Shown: piece after piece, positions 1 to 11,864 of the stretch
How the letters are laid out: each line of letters begins with the position of its first letter
Numbering within the stretch: the first letter of the stretch is position 1
DNA from: Pontederia crassipes
Lineage: Eukaryota; Streptophyta; Magnoliopsida; Commelinales; Pontederiaceae
NCBI GenBank assembly: GCA_030549335.1
Contig: CM060189.1
Coordinates: 53,290,917-53,354,916, forward strand
Length of the DNA stretch: 64,000 bases
Direction: 5' to 3'
Program-made: the position numbers and the translations under genes
The notes under the pieces: model-generated
Told to the model about the DNA's origin: nothing
Database searches by the model: none
Seen by the model: the letters and a program-made list of their open reading frames with translations, nothing else

Positions 1-1700
1 GATATTCATATTTCTCCTATATTTCTCGCCCTTTTGTTTCATCAAAAAGTCATTTGTAAATGAAGTATATAAGAAAGCATATGTAACTCCCCCTTAATAA
101 ATTTTCAAAAAAAATATTCTTCCCCCTTTTTGTCATATAATATATATGTAGAGTATTGCAAGTTTTGAAATATAATGAAAATCAATCTATGAAAGCAAAA
201 AATATATATTAAGAATCAAAATATGGCATAAAAACTTTGATAAAATAATGTGATACCATGATATGTGAAATAGTGTTTTAATATGCTCTCCCTATCGTTA
301 TGATCAATCTTTTTATATATTCCGCTTTCTAAAAAAATACTAGTTTTGAAATTTTTGGGTGAAATAAAAAAGTAAATGATACTTTTACCATAACCTTTGT
401 GCCTTCACCACTTGTCATTTGCTTTGCATGTGAGGCACACCTGAAAAGTCATTATGTAACATTTGGTACCCAAATTTCTTTGGGTCCTATTTTATTAGAC
501 AATGTTTTTTTTTGAAACCCAAATCATGCTATGTTGTGTTGCTTTTCTTATTTTGCATTGATATGCATAATGACCATAAGAGCCACATGAAAAATATTTG
601 AAATGATATTTTCTATTAAAGGGATGATTAGATTTCCAATAAGAGTTTTTGTGTCCAAAATGATTTCTAAGATTATTTTTGTTAGTTGAGAAATAGTCTT
701 ATTTTGTGTATTTTCAAAAAATTATTTTCTTGTTTTACTTTTTCTAATGAACATGCTAGTTTGACAATTTCACATGTATGTGTAATTTCTAAAGTTTCAA
801 TTCATTTTTAAAATTTTCATTTTCCATAAGGCATACATTCTTTTCTTCTTTTAATTTTTCAATCTCATATATTAATTTCTCATTTTCTTCTTTAAATGAG
901 AAATACCTTTTTATAAGGGATGAGAGTTCTTTATTCACATCTAAAGAGAGAATTTCTTCGGAAGAGTTCGATGAGTCATAATTTGAATTTGAAAGGTTAG
1001 ACATTATCTCATCGTCGTGTGCCATCAAGCATATGTATGCTTCATCTTGATGAACTACTTGTTTCACTAGACTTCATATTTTTTTCTTTTTACCTTTCTG
1101 GAATTTTTCTTCTTTGTGGTGTTTGTATTATTTTCTTGTTGGCTTCTCATTCCTATCTTTCTTTTTAACCAACTTGAGATACTTATCTAATTTTCTTGAG
1201 TAGAGTGCAAGTTTCTTTTCATCCACTTCCTCTTTACTTGAATCTTCTTCTATCGTATTTGTCTTCAATGCCAATATTTTCTTCTTGGGGGCTTTTTCTT
1301 CTTGATCTTCTTGGATAGAGATCTCATAGGTTAGAAGTGAACCAATAAGATCATCTAAATCCAATTTGTTCAAATCCTTTTCCTCGATCACAGTCCTCTT
1401 CGTATGTCATTTGGAGAAGAGAGACCTGAGAATCCTTTTTCACTTTTTGGGGATTAGATCTTGGCTCGTCTAAGGCGGCTAAGCCATTCAAAATATTATT
1501 AAAATGAGCAATCATATCATTTATGGATCCATTATCATGCATTTTGAAAGAATCATATTGATGGTTTAATATATTCAATTTAGATTCTTTAACTTTATCG
1601 GTTCCTTCATAAGTAGTGATGAGTTTTTCCCAAATCTTGGTTGCGATTTCACAACTTAAAATCCGATTAAACTCCATTGAATCCAAAGAATAATAAAATA
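1..1700 (-). mobile_element. Ty1/copia fragment, gag region, broken
   Basis: Minus-strand reading gives pieces typical of a plant copia gag. One at about 1351-1686 looks like the UBN2 gag domain, with IWEKLITTYEGTDKVKESKL in it. Downstream, at 789-1391, there are acidic and coiled-coil-like stretches. The stretch 1-1080 resembles 13185-14500, so two copies of one family lie in the window. The fragment is broken in several places and is cut by the window edge. No LTR is visible for it here. It is old, judging by its decay. The family call is firm; the lineage within copia is not. Confidence 0.7.
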
Positions 1701-1879
1701 TATTTTTAGCTTTCCAATCAAATTTTGAAAAAATCTTTTCTTTTTCTTAAGAATCAGTAGGTAACTTTTCATGAACATAATAACCTTTTTTCAATTATGT
1801 TCCACATGTCGATACCAATAGAACAAATATATGCTTGAATTTAATTTTTCAACACGCAAAATTTGATGCATTTAAAAGG

Positions 1880-3920
1880 GGAGGATGACTAATTGATTAC
1901 CCTTCGGCAAAACTAATTCCACTTGATGCCATGGTTCTTGAATACATAGCCCTTAGAGGTGTCACAATATCTTATAAAGATATATTTCTGCCCTCTTGGA
2001 CCCAACTTCTCATATTTATGAGAGTTGTTTAGAACATAGGCTGCACAACTCCAAGGGCGCAAACAACTAAGGTTAGATTTTCGACTTGTCTAGAGTTCAT
2101 GAATGTAGGTAGTAGTTAATAGTGCATATCCCCAATACAAAATCGGAAGATTAGCTTGCGTCATCATGAATTGAACCATATTAAATAAGGTACGATTTCG
2201 TCTTTCGGTGACACTATTTTGTTATGGAGTTCTTGGTACTGTTAGTGGCCTAACTATACCCTTTTCATCACATAATTTTTTGAATAAGTCAGAGAGATAT
2301 TCGCGTCCACGGTCAGTTCACAAGGCTTTAATCTTACGATCCACTTGATTTTTAGCCATGTTAATGAATCATATAAAATAATACAAGGCTTCGGACTTAT
2401 GAGAAATCAAGTATACGACTCTGCAACATACATCGGGCCACATATGTCCGAATGGATTAATTGTAATGGGTACTTGACATATTTTTCCTTCCCAAATGGT
2501 GTTTTTGTTTTCTTTCCAGCTAAATATAAGATCAACTTTTGCGAGAGATCCCAAGAGGCCTTCTCTAGCAAGTTTATTCATTCGATCTTAACCATGCCAA
2601 ATGTTGGCACTTTCATTCACATCAACAAATGACATAAAAGAATAACTATCAGCAATAGATGTTATATTTAAAATGTAGAAACCATTATTGAGAAAATCAT
2701 TGCATAAAAGGACATTATCAAGACATATTATCATTAGTTTCCTTTGAAAATTTATTACATAACCCAGTTTGTCTAATGCTGACATAGAAAGTAAATTTCG
2801 TCTAAAAGTTGGAGCATATAGAACGTCGTGAAGATAAAGAATTGGTCGTTGTGAAGTTTTAACTGCATGTTCCAATTCCTTTAACTTCAACTCTTTCATT
2901 GTTGTCAACATAAATCCATTTGCTTCTCCACTTATTCGGCGAAATTCTACGAAGGCCTCGTGATTCCTTGCTACATGGTCGGTGACCTTCGAATTTGCAA
3001 TCCATGAAGGATGAGTTTCAGCAACTAAAGCACAATTAGAGACATAAGCAAATGAATCGTGGTTAGGACAAACCTTCTTAGGCTCAGTGCAATCACGAGC
3101 TTAGTTACCACGTTTGTTATAATTGTAACATTTTAATTTATTTATGTTTACTTTTCCCTACGTTTTTCACATTTGCGCTGATGGTCTTATACTTTCTTTT
3201 GTCCAGTATCTCCGCTCTTTTTATTTGGTTGCAACTTATGCTACCTTTTTTTCTCTTGGATTGGAATCAGCTCTTTGTCCACCATTTTCAACATCTAATG
3301 ATTTAAAAGATTGATTCATGGCTTGAAGGACCTCATCCTCCATTTTAATATGGCGAGCAGCTTAGTCAAAAGTTTCGACACTTTCATTGTGCATCAAATT
3401 ACAACACATATGTTCCCAACTTCTAGGAAGAGAACGAATCAGAGCTTGTACATGTTGTTTGTCATCAAACACTTGTCCCACATTCTTGATTTCACGGATC
3501 ATGTTAGACATCTACTGGACATGCTCCCTCATCATATGATTTGGTCGCTTCTAATAAGAGTCAAATTTGACCATGAGCATCCTATGCTTGGTTGACCCCA
3601 TACTTATTGCTAGCGCCGCCCATATTTCGAATGTTGTCTTATAGACTTCGAATTCGCACAAGAGGGAATTGTTCATCGTGTTCAGCAACGTAATGCGAGT
3701 AATGCAATTCTTTTTGGTCCAGGCCTGATATGTCTCCATGTTCCTCTGACGTTGGGCATTATTTTTAAGTGCAAGTTCATTGACAACATGATTAAAGGTC
3801 TCCAAGACCGCTTGTTCTTTTAAGAGATATTGGACCTTGCGGTCCAAATTTATAATTATCGTCATTGAGCTTTTCATTTTTGTTCAGGTCAGCAATTATT
3901 ATTTTTGAAGCCATGGTCTA
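1880..3920 (-). mobile_element. Ty1/copia gag-pol fragment, broken
   Basis: Read on the minus strand, the gag start lies near 3914 (MASKIIIADLN), followed by a gag body at 3551-3877. A protease to pre-integrase stretch follows at 2588-2911 (DVLYAPTFRRNLLSMSALDK). Integrase-like sequence lies near 2200-2600. This order is the copia order. The element is broken many times and is an old remnant. It differs from the fragment at 1-1700, so it is probably a second element lying beside or inside the first. Confidence 0.7.
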
Positions 3921-5465
3921 GTTTGGTCACAAAAATAGGAGAAATCAGTGTAATGCGTATTATAATTTGTCCGCAAAAACATAAATAACGAAATAACAAT
4001 ACTCATAAAGTAGTGACATCGAGAGGTTGTTATACTCTCACTCGTCTCTCACTATCTTCAAGAAATATTATCATTCATTATTTTAACAATACGACAAAAT
4101 TAATCTAAATATTTGAATTTTGAATTAACACATAATTCAAAATTTTCAATTTTATACATTTTGAATCAACTTATAATTCAAAATCGAAATTCATTCGTGT
4201 GGTGCACTAAATTATTTTCTAATATGACCAAGACAATCAGGACTAGTCAACGGGCTCTTTCCCGAGGGCTGCCAATTAAAAAATTATGCACTATCATTCG
4301 CTTCGACATCACATTAGAAAAAAATTGTGCTCACACATCAATCCTATTTCTAGAGACTGCGTCAATCATGCACCAGGTCAGTTCCTCGGAACCTTTCTAG
4401 ACACGCATTTCGAGTCACTCACCACGGAACAGAAAGACATTGATTAGTTTGACAATATTTGAATCTCAAGGTGTCTTAGTCCTACAAAAGAACTACCTAT
4501 GTTTCATGTATTTTTTAATTACCTATAGTTTGTATAATTAGACCAACTAATTATTTTTTATATAGGCTTGCATGAAACATCGATTTCAGCACATAGCCAA
4601 AAATAATATTACCATATTAATTAATTCCCACAAAAGGAATTAATTTAATTTATTTAATTTCAAATCAATTTGAAATTCTAGGCAAGTTGTTATGCTTAAC
4701 AAAATTGGACATACCAATTTTAAATTCAAATTCATAATTTTAACCCATAGTCAAAATTTTAGGAAGGTAATTATTTGCAATAAATTTTGCACATGTCAAT
4801 TTTGAATTCTAATTCAAATTTCAAATTATTCAAAATGCCTTCCATAATTGAATTTAAATCACAACAATAAATATCATTATGACATATATAAATGGAAATA
4901 TTTATTTCATACATGATAACACATTTATTGGGCAACATTTGTGATTGACGTGCAAATCTAATCATTTAACTAATGCACTAAATCAATAAATGATTTTCTT
5001 TTAGTAACATTAAATTGCAGCAATATTATAGAAAAACTTTCTAAGGAAAATACATATATTTTCCTAATTTTTTAAAATTTTAAAATAGACATTTTCTATT
5101 TTCTAATTATTTTAATATCCAGATGAAAATTAGAAAAAAGGAAAATTTGTTTGTTGGGCCTCTCTGTGGCCCATCTGCCAATGGATATGGATGTAACACC
5201 TTTGCACTTAAACCGAGCCTCCGAGCGGGTCTTGTGCTTGCTGGAACAATTTTTTCATTTTTTTTTATTGCAACACATGCAAGAAAAAAATTTAAAAATT
5301 TTGCCATAAATATTAAAATAAATTAGAAAATAATATATTATGGTCTAGGTTTATCCATGATATATTTGTGATGACAAAGACCACTTTGTCCCTCCATTGT
5401 GGTCATACAACCGAGATGTACAAATCACAAAAATAATAACAAATATTATTTTTTTGGCGCAATTA
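3921..5465. other. AT-rich stretch, no gene recognised
   Basis: I see no host gene here. The part next to the gag start at 3914 may be leader and LTR of the copia remnant to the left, but I could not find a matching second LTR. It is AT-rich, with many short runs of the words attcaaat and aattt. Confidence 0.4.
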
Positions 5466-6035
5466 CAAGTTCGAAAAAAATTGAAAAAAGCTCTGATACC
5501 AATGTCAAATTTGTAACATATATAAATCATGCAGGTTGCGAAATACCTCTTGCAGCGGAAGCGGATCGTCGAGGCTTTTCTATGAACACTTGACGAACGC
5601 ACTTGTACCTCGGGATCAGGGACCGAACCTCGGGGGAACGAAACACCTTGCCATAGCACAAGTACGATGAACCTCTACAAAAGCGAGTTTAGCACCTCTG
5701 GTATGGGTCCCCTTTTAGAGGGTAGGGGTTAAGAAGAAAGCATCACGCACGTCCATCGTGCATGATCGCGCGTTCTCACAGCACGCAAATCATGCAACGA
5801 GATCGCGTAATCTGCACAATCCACATGTGATCGCGCGATACTCACGGTCCGTGCTTGATTGCAAAGTCCGCGCACGCAATTGCACAGTCTGTGCGTGATC
5901 AGCGCGGTCCATGTGCGATCCGCATGGTCCATGTGCGATTCGTGTGCTCCACGCTTGATCGCGTGCGGTTGCGCACGTGGGGCACGCGCTCCTGTGCGCG
6001 TCCATCTCACCCATATGCCCCAAAAGGGCATTTTT
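5466..6035 (-). mobile_element. LTR with adjoining primer-binding site, retrotransposon remnant
   Basis: On the minus strand the word TTGGTATCAGAGC lies at about 5490-5502, directly beside a sequence that starts (plus strand) tgtcaaatttgtaac. TGGTATCAGAGC is the usual initiator-methionine tRNA primer site of plant LTR elements, so the LTR lies to the right, from about 5503. It holds a GC-rich stretch of repeated short words at 5755-5995 (see repeat entry). No partner LTR was found, and the right edge near 6035 runs into another copia fragment. It is an old remnant. Confidence 0.5.
5755..5995. repeat. GC-rich degenerate short tandem motif inside an LTR
   Basis: Variants of the words gcgcgatc, gcatggtcc and atgtgcgat recur about every 20 bases. 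The block stands out in GC content against its AT-rich surroundings. It gives open frames on both strands that are very unlikely to be coding. Confidence 0.55.
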
Positions 6036-8300
6036 CCAACACGAACCAAAGCTAACTATCTTCTGCTTTTTCGAAGATACAATGCATATAAGTCTAATTT
6101 TTCAACCTTTACACTAGGAAGAGAATCTCTGTTGGATGCCCTTCTCACTCATATTGTCCAAACGCATGTGTCATAATTTGGTACAATGATCTTTTCAAGT
6201 GGATGAGACTGTTCCTGTACATGTTACAATCTTGAAGAACATATAAACTACCGAGGCCTTTCATTGGATTACAAACTTGACCTTATTTACCTTCAACATG
6301 AAAGTCCTTTGGCTGCTCCACACACACACATAAGCCGCTAGTTCTTCAAAATTGAACCTTTGAGATTTTATTTCTCTCCTTTTTCTGTCACGAGCTAATA
6401 TTTTTTTTCATTCTGAGGAGATCTGCGCGTTTCAAAAGAATCACTAGTATATGAAACATCTTTCTTTCCATCAGAAAAACTCGAAAGTTCTAATTCCACC
6501 TTCTCAAAAGCAATTTTTTTATATCATCAATAATAGATATTTTTTTCTCGAGTGAAGTATCATAAATTCATCAAAAGTAACATCTCTACTAATGATAAAT
6601 TTCTTGATTTCAAGACACCATATTTATAACCAAGAAATATACATCTTTTAGCTCTAGGTTCAAGCTTTTCGTCATTCACATGTGCATGTGCAGGACAATG
6701 AAAAACTTTTAAATGTGAGTAATTAGGAGGATTACCTGACCACACTCCTTTAAGAATCTTCAAATTCAAAGATCAGTGAGGAGATTGATTTACTAAGTGA
6801 CATGCTAGGTTGACAACCTTTGTTCAAAACTTCTTGTCAAGTCCTACGTTTAATAACATACACCGAGCTTTCTCTAGTAGAGTTCTATTCAATTTTTCTG
6901 TGACTGTTCTGTTGTGAACTCCTCACAATTGTGTGATGCCTTGTGATGCCTTCCTTGTAATTCATTGAACTTTAAATTATAAAATTTTTAATCATTATCT
7001 GTCCTCAACCACTTGACAATTTTTTCTTATTACTTCTCTAAAAAGTATTTCACAATTTAAATGTTTCAAACGCTTCATCTTTATGTTTCAAAAAGTAGAC
7101 CCAAATTTTCTAGAGAAGTTATTAATAAATGTCAACAAATAAATATATATATATATATTTCCTCCTTTCAAACAAAAGAAAGATCCCATAAATCTGAATG
7201 AATATAGTCAAGGTTCCCTTCATTTTATGATTGGCCGAACTAAAACTAACTATCTTATGCTTTTCCAAAGATACAATGCACATAAGTCTATTTTTTCAAC
7301 CTTTACACTAGGAAGAAGATCTCTGTTGGATGCCCTTCTCACTCATATGGTCCAAACGCATGTGTCATAATTCGGTACAATGATCTTTTGAAGTGGATGA
7401 GATTGTTCTTGAGCATGAATGTTCTACTTACAAGCAGTATTATGGCCCATAAGAATGACTTCACTTTCAACAGATTAATACATGGAGAACCAGTCTTGAT
7501 TGGGACACATATGGTATGAGCATCGTGAATCGAGAATCCGTTCATTTGATGATGTGGACTTATTTGATGTCTTACCAATAGGACATCTTCATTCTCACTC
7601 TTGGCTATACTGGCATATATAACATCAAACTTCTTATTTCTCTTGTTGCTTTTGTTGATCCTTTTAATTTTGTTTTGTAATTGTAACACTTTTTTTATAT
7701 GACCCTTCTTCTTACAATAATTGCAAACTTTATCGTTGTTCTTCGACTTGGACTGGATCTATCTTGATATTGATTCCTTGCTTGATGATTGCCTCTTGCG
7801 ATTAGACATAAGGTTTGTTCATCAAATTTGCTATTAAATTCTAGTTCATTATCCATTTTTTCCTTGCTCAACAGTCTACCTTCAACATCTTTAAAGGTAA
7901 GTTTGTCCCTATCATAGATCATGTTTTCTTTACAAGTTTTATATGAAGATAACAGAAAACACATAAGTAATAATGTCTAATCTTTATCATTAACATTGGC
8001 ATCTACGTTCTTCAAATCATTGATAAGAGTTGTATAACTCACTAATATGCAATTTGATCGACGTACTTCGGGCGTACGAAAGGTGTAATGTCGCTTCAGC
8101 ACAAGTCAATTCACTAGGGTTTTCGTCAAATCCAAAGTTTCCATTTCTATCCAGAGATTTGCCATTGTCTTCTTTGCGAGGATTTCCTAAAGAACATCAT
8201 TCTTCAGCACAATTGAATCACAAACATGACTCTCTCATCAAGTTCCTCCCAAACGAACGTCTACATGGCATCCAATTTTTGACCCAACAACACCTTCTTT
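6036..8300 (-). mobile_element. Ty1/copia gag-pol fragment, broken
   Basis: Minus-strand reading gives gag near 7695-7964 (SSYKTCKENMIYDRDKLTFK, LLSKEKMD), a protease/linker stretch at 7339-7689, and the C-terminal integrase region at 6560-6769 (WSGNPPNYSHLKVFHCPAHA, KRCIFLGYKYG). The order fits copia. A direct repeat of about 175 bp links 6045-6215 and 7228-7405, so part of the fragment is duplicated or two copies are joined. It is broken many times and old. Confidence 0.7.
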
Positions 8301-9380
8301 AACTTATTCTAAACTCAATTTGTTGAAAATAGAACAATGAATAATCAAGACAACAAACAAGATAGAATATGAACATTGAGATTTTAACATGGTAAAAACC
8401 CTCTTGATTAGTGTGAACAAGAGGAAAATATCTATAAACAAAGGATGCTGCCGCCAAAAGAAATTCACTATGAGTGGAAGAGAATATATCCAGATAAAGT
8501 CCTAACCCTCATACATAAAGGTCTATAGTACGGGAGGCTAACGACCCAAGCCTTCTGCTTTTGCCACATATCCTATTTTTCTTTTTTTATTTTTCCTTTC
8601 ACAATTTTGGGTACATGGTACATAATTCAATTCACAACATGTACTGATAGAGAATTGGAGAAAAGCTAATGATAAAGATCATATTGCAAATGAATAAGTC
8701 CTCTTGTCAATAACATTCATATCATGGCAATCACATGATGAGATTAAACACTTGTGTTGTTATTTCTTAAGAATGAATGATTGGCGAGTAAGAATAAGTA
8801 TAAGTATGAACACGTCATTCACCTAATCCCATGAAAATTTGTTTGTGAAAAAGCTAGTTTCAACAGGAGTTCTTCCTAAAAAGAAAATAGGAACACACAC
8901 TAGGGCATGTCCCTTGGCCTTTACTGGATTGTGGTGTGTCATCTTTCACCCTAGTTACCTTATTTTCTTATGGGAAGAAAAGTATGAGATGGTAAGCATA
9001 CTGAGGAGGCAAAGGAAAAGACAAAAAGAGAAATATGAAAAATAAAGCCAAAGCACAATTTTGTTTGCTCCATTTCATTAATTCATATGTGCAATTGTGC
9101 ACTTGGGCTTCAAGGAGAAGGGGTATCTTTGGAAGGTACTATGGCTTCCTCTATCCACTGCCATTTTTATGCTTGCTGTGAATGCCATGTCAGGAGAAAG
9201 AATTCAACATAACAAAGGTTCTATTTTCAAAGATTTGATTTCTTCTCGTCCTCTTTTGTTTTAAAGTGTACGTCTTCAAATGAGAGAGTGCACATCTCCC
9301 TAGTACATTCTTGGTTCGTTACATTTTTTGAATTCAAATTTTGAATTCTTTTCTTTTTAAATTATTTCCGCCGGTCGTTA
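8301..9380. other. No gene recognised; probable repeat remnants
   Basis: The stretch has short open frames without family resemblance. The word ggtaaaaaccctcttgatta near 8392 looks like the kind of sequence seen near ends of plant LTR elements, but I could not match it to a partner. No RNA gene or host exon was seen. Confidence 0.35.
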
Positions 9381-9960
9381 TACCCCCCCCCCCCTCTCTT
9401 TCCCTTTGACGCGGGCAAGAGTTGCCGGAACCCCCACCCCCCCCCCCCCCCCTTCCCTGCGCACATCAGCAAGAGGGAAAAGAGAGGGGTCACCGCAGAT
9501 CACCAAGGACGACCTCCAGACCCTCCACCGAGGCACAGATCGCCAAGGACGCCAGACCCTCTGCTAGCTTCGCTCCGACCTCTTCGACAGCCTTTGTTAC
9601 ATCGCCTGGCCTCCGTCGTGACCTCCTACTCTCCTACACAGGCTTCGTCGCCCCCTTGCGATCGCCGGTGATGGTTCGCAGGTGGGTCGCCCCTCCTCAT
9701 GCGCAGACAACCCCCCCCCCCCCCCCCCCCCCCCCCCATGATTTCATGCCCTCCTGCGATCTCGTCGAATAGAAGAGATGGGAGAAGGAGCAATTTTGAT
9801 TTTTCACAAATGAGAAAAATGAAGTTAATGTAAAAGTTGACAAAAGTGAATGGAAGGATTGAATTGGAAAATCGCCATAGTTTAGGGATCCAAAAAAATA
9901 AATTCGTAGTTTGGGTTAGACGTGAAAAATTGCAATAGTTTAGGGGTGCTTTTTGGAAAT
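9381..9960. repeat. GC-rich patch with long C runs, possible DNA-transposon remnant
   Basis: Runs of C lie at about 9385-9398, 9433-9452 and 9711-9737, separated by GC-rich sequence quite unlike the AT-rich flanks. The right side (9880-9960) reads gtttaggggtgctttttgg then aaataaccc, a type of wording common at ends of plant non-autonomous DNA transposons. I did not find the matching left end, so the family stays open. Long C runs are also prone to assembly error. Confidence 0.4.
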
Positions 9961-10920
9961 AACCCTAATTTTAAAAATAAAGCAATGAATTCAATTAAGA
10001 TTAATCTTTCCTTATTGTTTTTTTTCCTTTTTGAAGATAATGAACAAGTATAATAATTTTATAATTATAAAAATTTATTGAATAAGATAACCAAAGTAAA
10101 AGAAGATTACATTTATGTGCATAATTCAATTAGAGGCAGTTTTTTAGCATGATTAAAATAACTAACTTTCCTTTCTAAAATATAATGTACAAGTAAATAA
10201 TATTTCCTTTCTAAAAGATAAGTTGTTAATTTTTAATTAAAAATAATTTAAAATAAATTATTCAATTTGATTATGATTAAAATAAATAATATTTACTTTC
10301 TTAAATGTATCGTATAAGTATAATAAATTAAATAATATTTTCTTTTTAAAAGATAATGAACTATTTTGGTGTTTAAAATGATTTAAATTTAAGAACTTGA
10401 GGTCAAATTACGATTATTTTTTCCTTTTTAAAATTAATGGACAGGTATAAAAAAATAATATTTCCTTAAAAGATAATATATAATTCCACAAATAAAAAAT
10501 AAACATTTTAATATGATTAGAATAAATAATATTTCCTTTCTAAAAGGAAATGTACAAGTATAATAAAATATTATAATATTTTATTTTTTGAAGATACTGT
10601 CTTTTTTCCAAAATTTAAAAATAATTGAAAACAAAGAATTCAATTTGATTCTAATGAAAATTAATATTTACCTATAAAAAGAAATAAAAATATAAAACAG
10701 ATAATAATTATGTAGATTTTTAAAATAATTTAAGTAGACGTTGGGGTCATGATAGACTTAAATTGAGTTTTATTTTTTTAAAAAAAAATAGACTAACCTA
10801 TTTATCACATTTAAATGCTAATAAATTAATTCTGAGAATCATTATAAGTTATAATATTACAATTATATACTTCATATTTTCTATAATATTCGTCATCCGT
10901 GCCACTAGTTTAGAATAAAA
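9961..10920. repeat. AT-rich degenerate repeat block, Helitron-related
   Basis: The words attaaaataaataatatt, ctttctaaaagataatg and tacaagta recur with drift. The right part (about 10730-10915) is similar to the right end of the Helitron at 52634-54545, with shared words such as aacctatttat, acatttaaat and actaataaatta, and ends in a CTAGT. I read this as a decayed relative of that Helitron. No gene is visible. Confidence 0.45.
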
Positions 10921-11274
10921 AGAAAACTTGAGTTTAGAAAATTGAAAATGATATAATGCTTACTATGAATAAGTCTCGTTCGTCTTTATCTTTTTTCATA
11001 GTTCTTAATCTTCCTATTCTAAAATTAAAAATACGATTTGTTAGCTATGAGATTTTGTGTCATAAATTAAATACTTAGTTGTAGAAATTGTTTTATGTTG
11101 AAAATTTTGATGTTGTGTTTGTTACTATGTCATAAGAAATTTCATAAAGATTTAATGATTGGTTGATTGATTTTATTATCTTGTTCACCCTTCTTTAATA
11201 ATAAAATATTTTAAAAAATATTTTACCGTTATTACTTTTAATATTTTATTATAAATAGTAGAATTTACTTTTAA

Positions 11275-11327
11275 TAAATCTATACTATATGACACATTTA
11301 TTCTCCTTTTAATATAGTATAGATTTA
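11275..11327. repeat. 16-bp perfect inverted repeat, 21-nt loop
   Basis: Left arm taaatctatactatat at 11275-11290 and right arm atatagtatagattta at 11312-11327 are exact reverse complements. It could be a remnant of a fold-back element or simply part of the AT-rich repeat field. The surrounding 10921-11860 holds no gene that I can recognise. Confidence 0.6.
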
Positions 11328-11864
11328 CTTTTTTTAATATGAAAACAAAAAATATGAAAACCTTAGAAAATTTTAAAAATAATTAATTCCAACATTTTAA
11401 TATTTTATATGTTATATTTTTTTAATATATTTACGTAATTTTTATTTACATTCTATTTAATGTTTTAATATGGAAGCAAAAAAAACACGAAAAACCTCTA
11501 AAATAATTAAAATAATTAGCTCAACAATTTATTATTTTATATATTATATATAATGATATTTATCAATTTAATTGAAAAATATTCTTCATTCTTTTAGTTG
11601 ATAATATTAATTCACAAAATATATGAAATATAAATTTATATAATAATATTAAAATTTTGCAAAATAATTTTATTCTTTTTCATTAAAAGATTAAAATTAT
11701 TATTATTATATTTTTTTTGTGAACCCACCTCACAAGCTGTCCCAATCCTGACCCGTCTCTACACATGTCAATGACCATAAATAATTTCTCTACATTTTAT
11801 ATATACGCATAGACGGAAAAGAAATGGCTAGTGTATGTAAACATATATGTGTGTGTTGGTGAGT

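Noticed and set aside
5729-6176. Overlapping frames with repeated His, Arg and Cys
   Set aside because: They arise from the GC-rich repeated motif of an LTR and exist on both strands.
6045-7405. The 175-bp direct repeat as a pair of LTRs
   Set aside because: It lacks TG...CA ends, primer site and purine tract, and lies within copia internal sequence.
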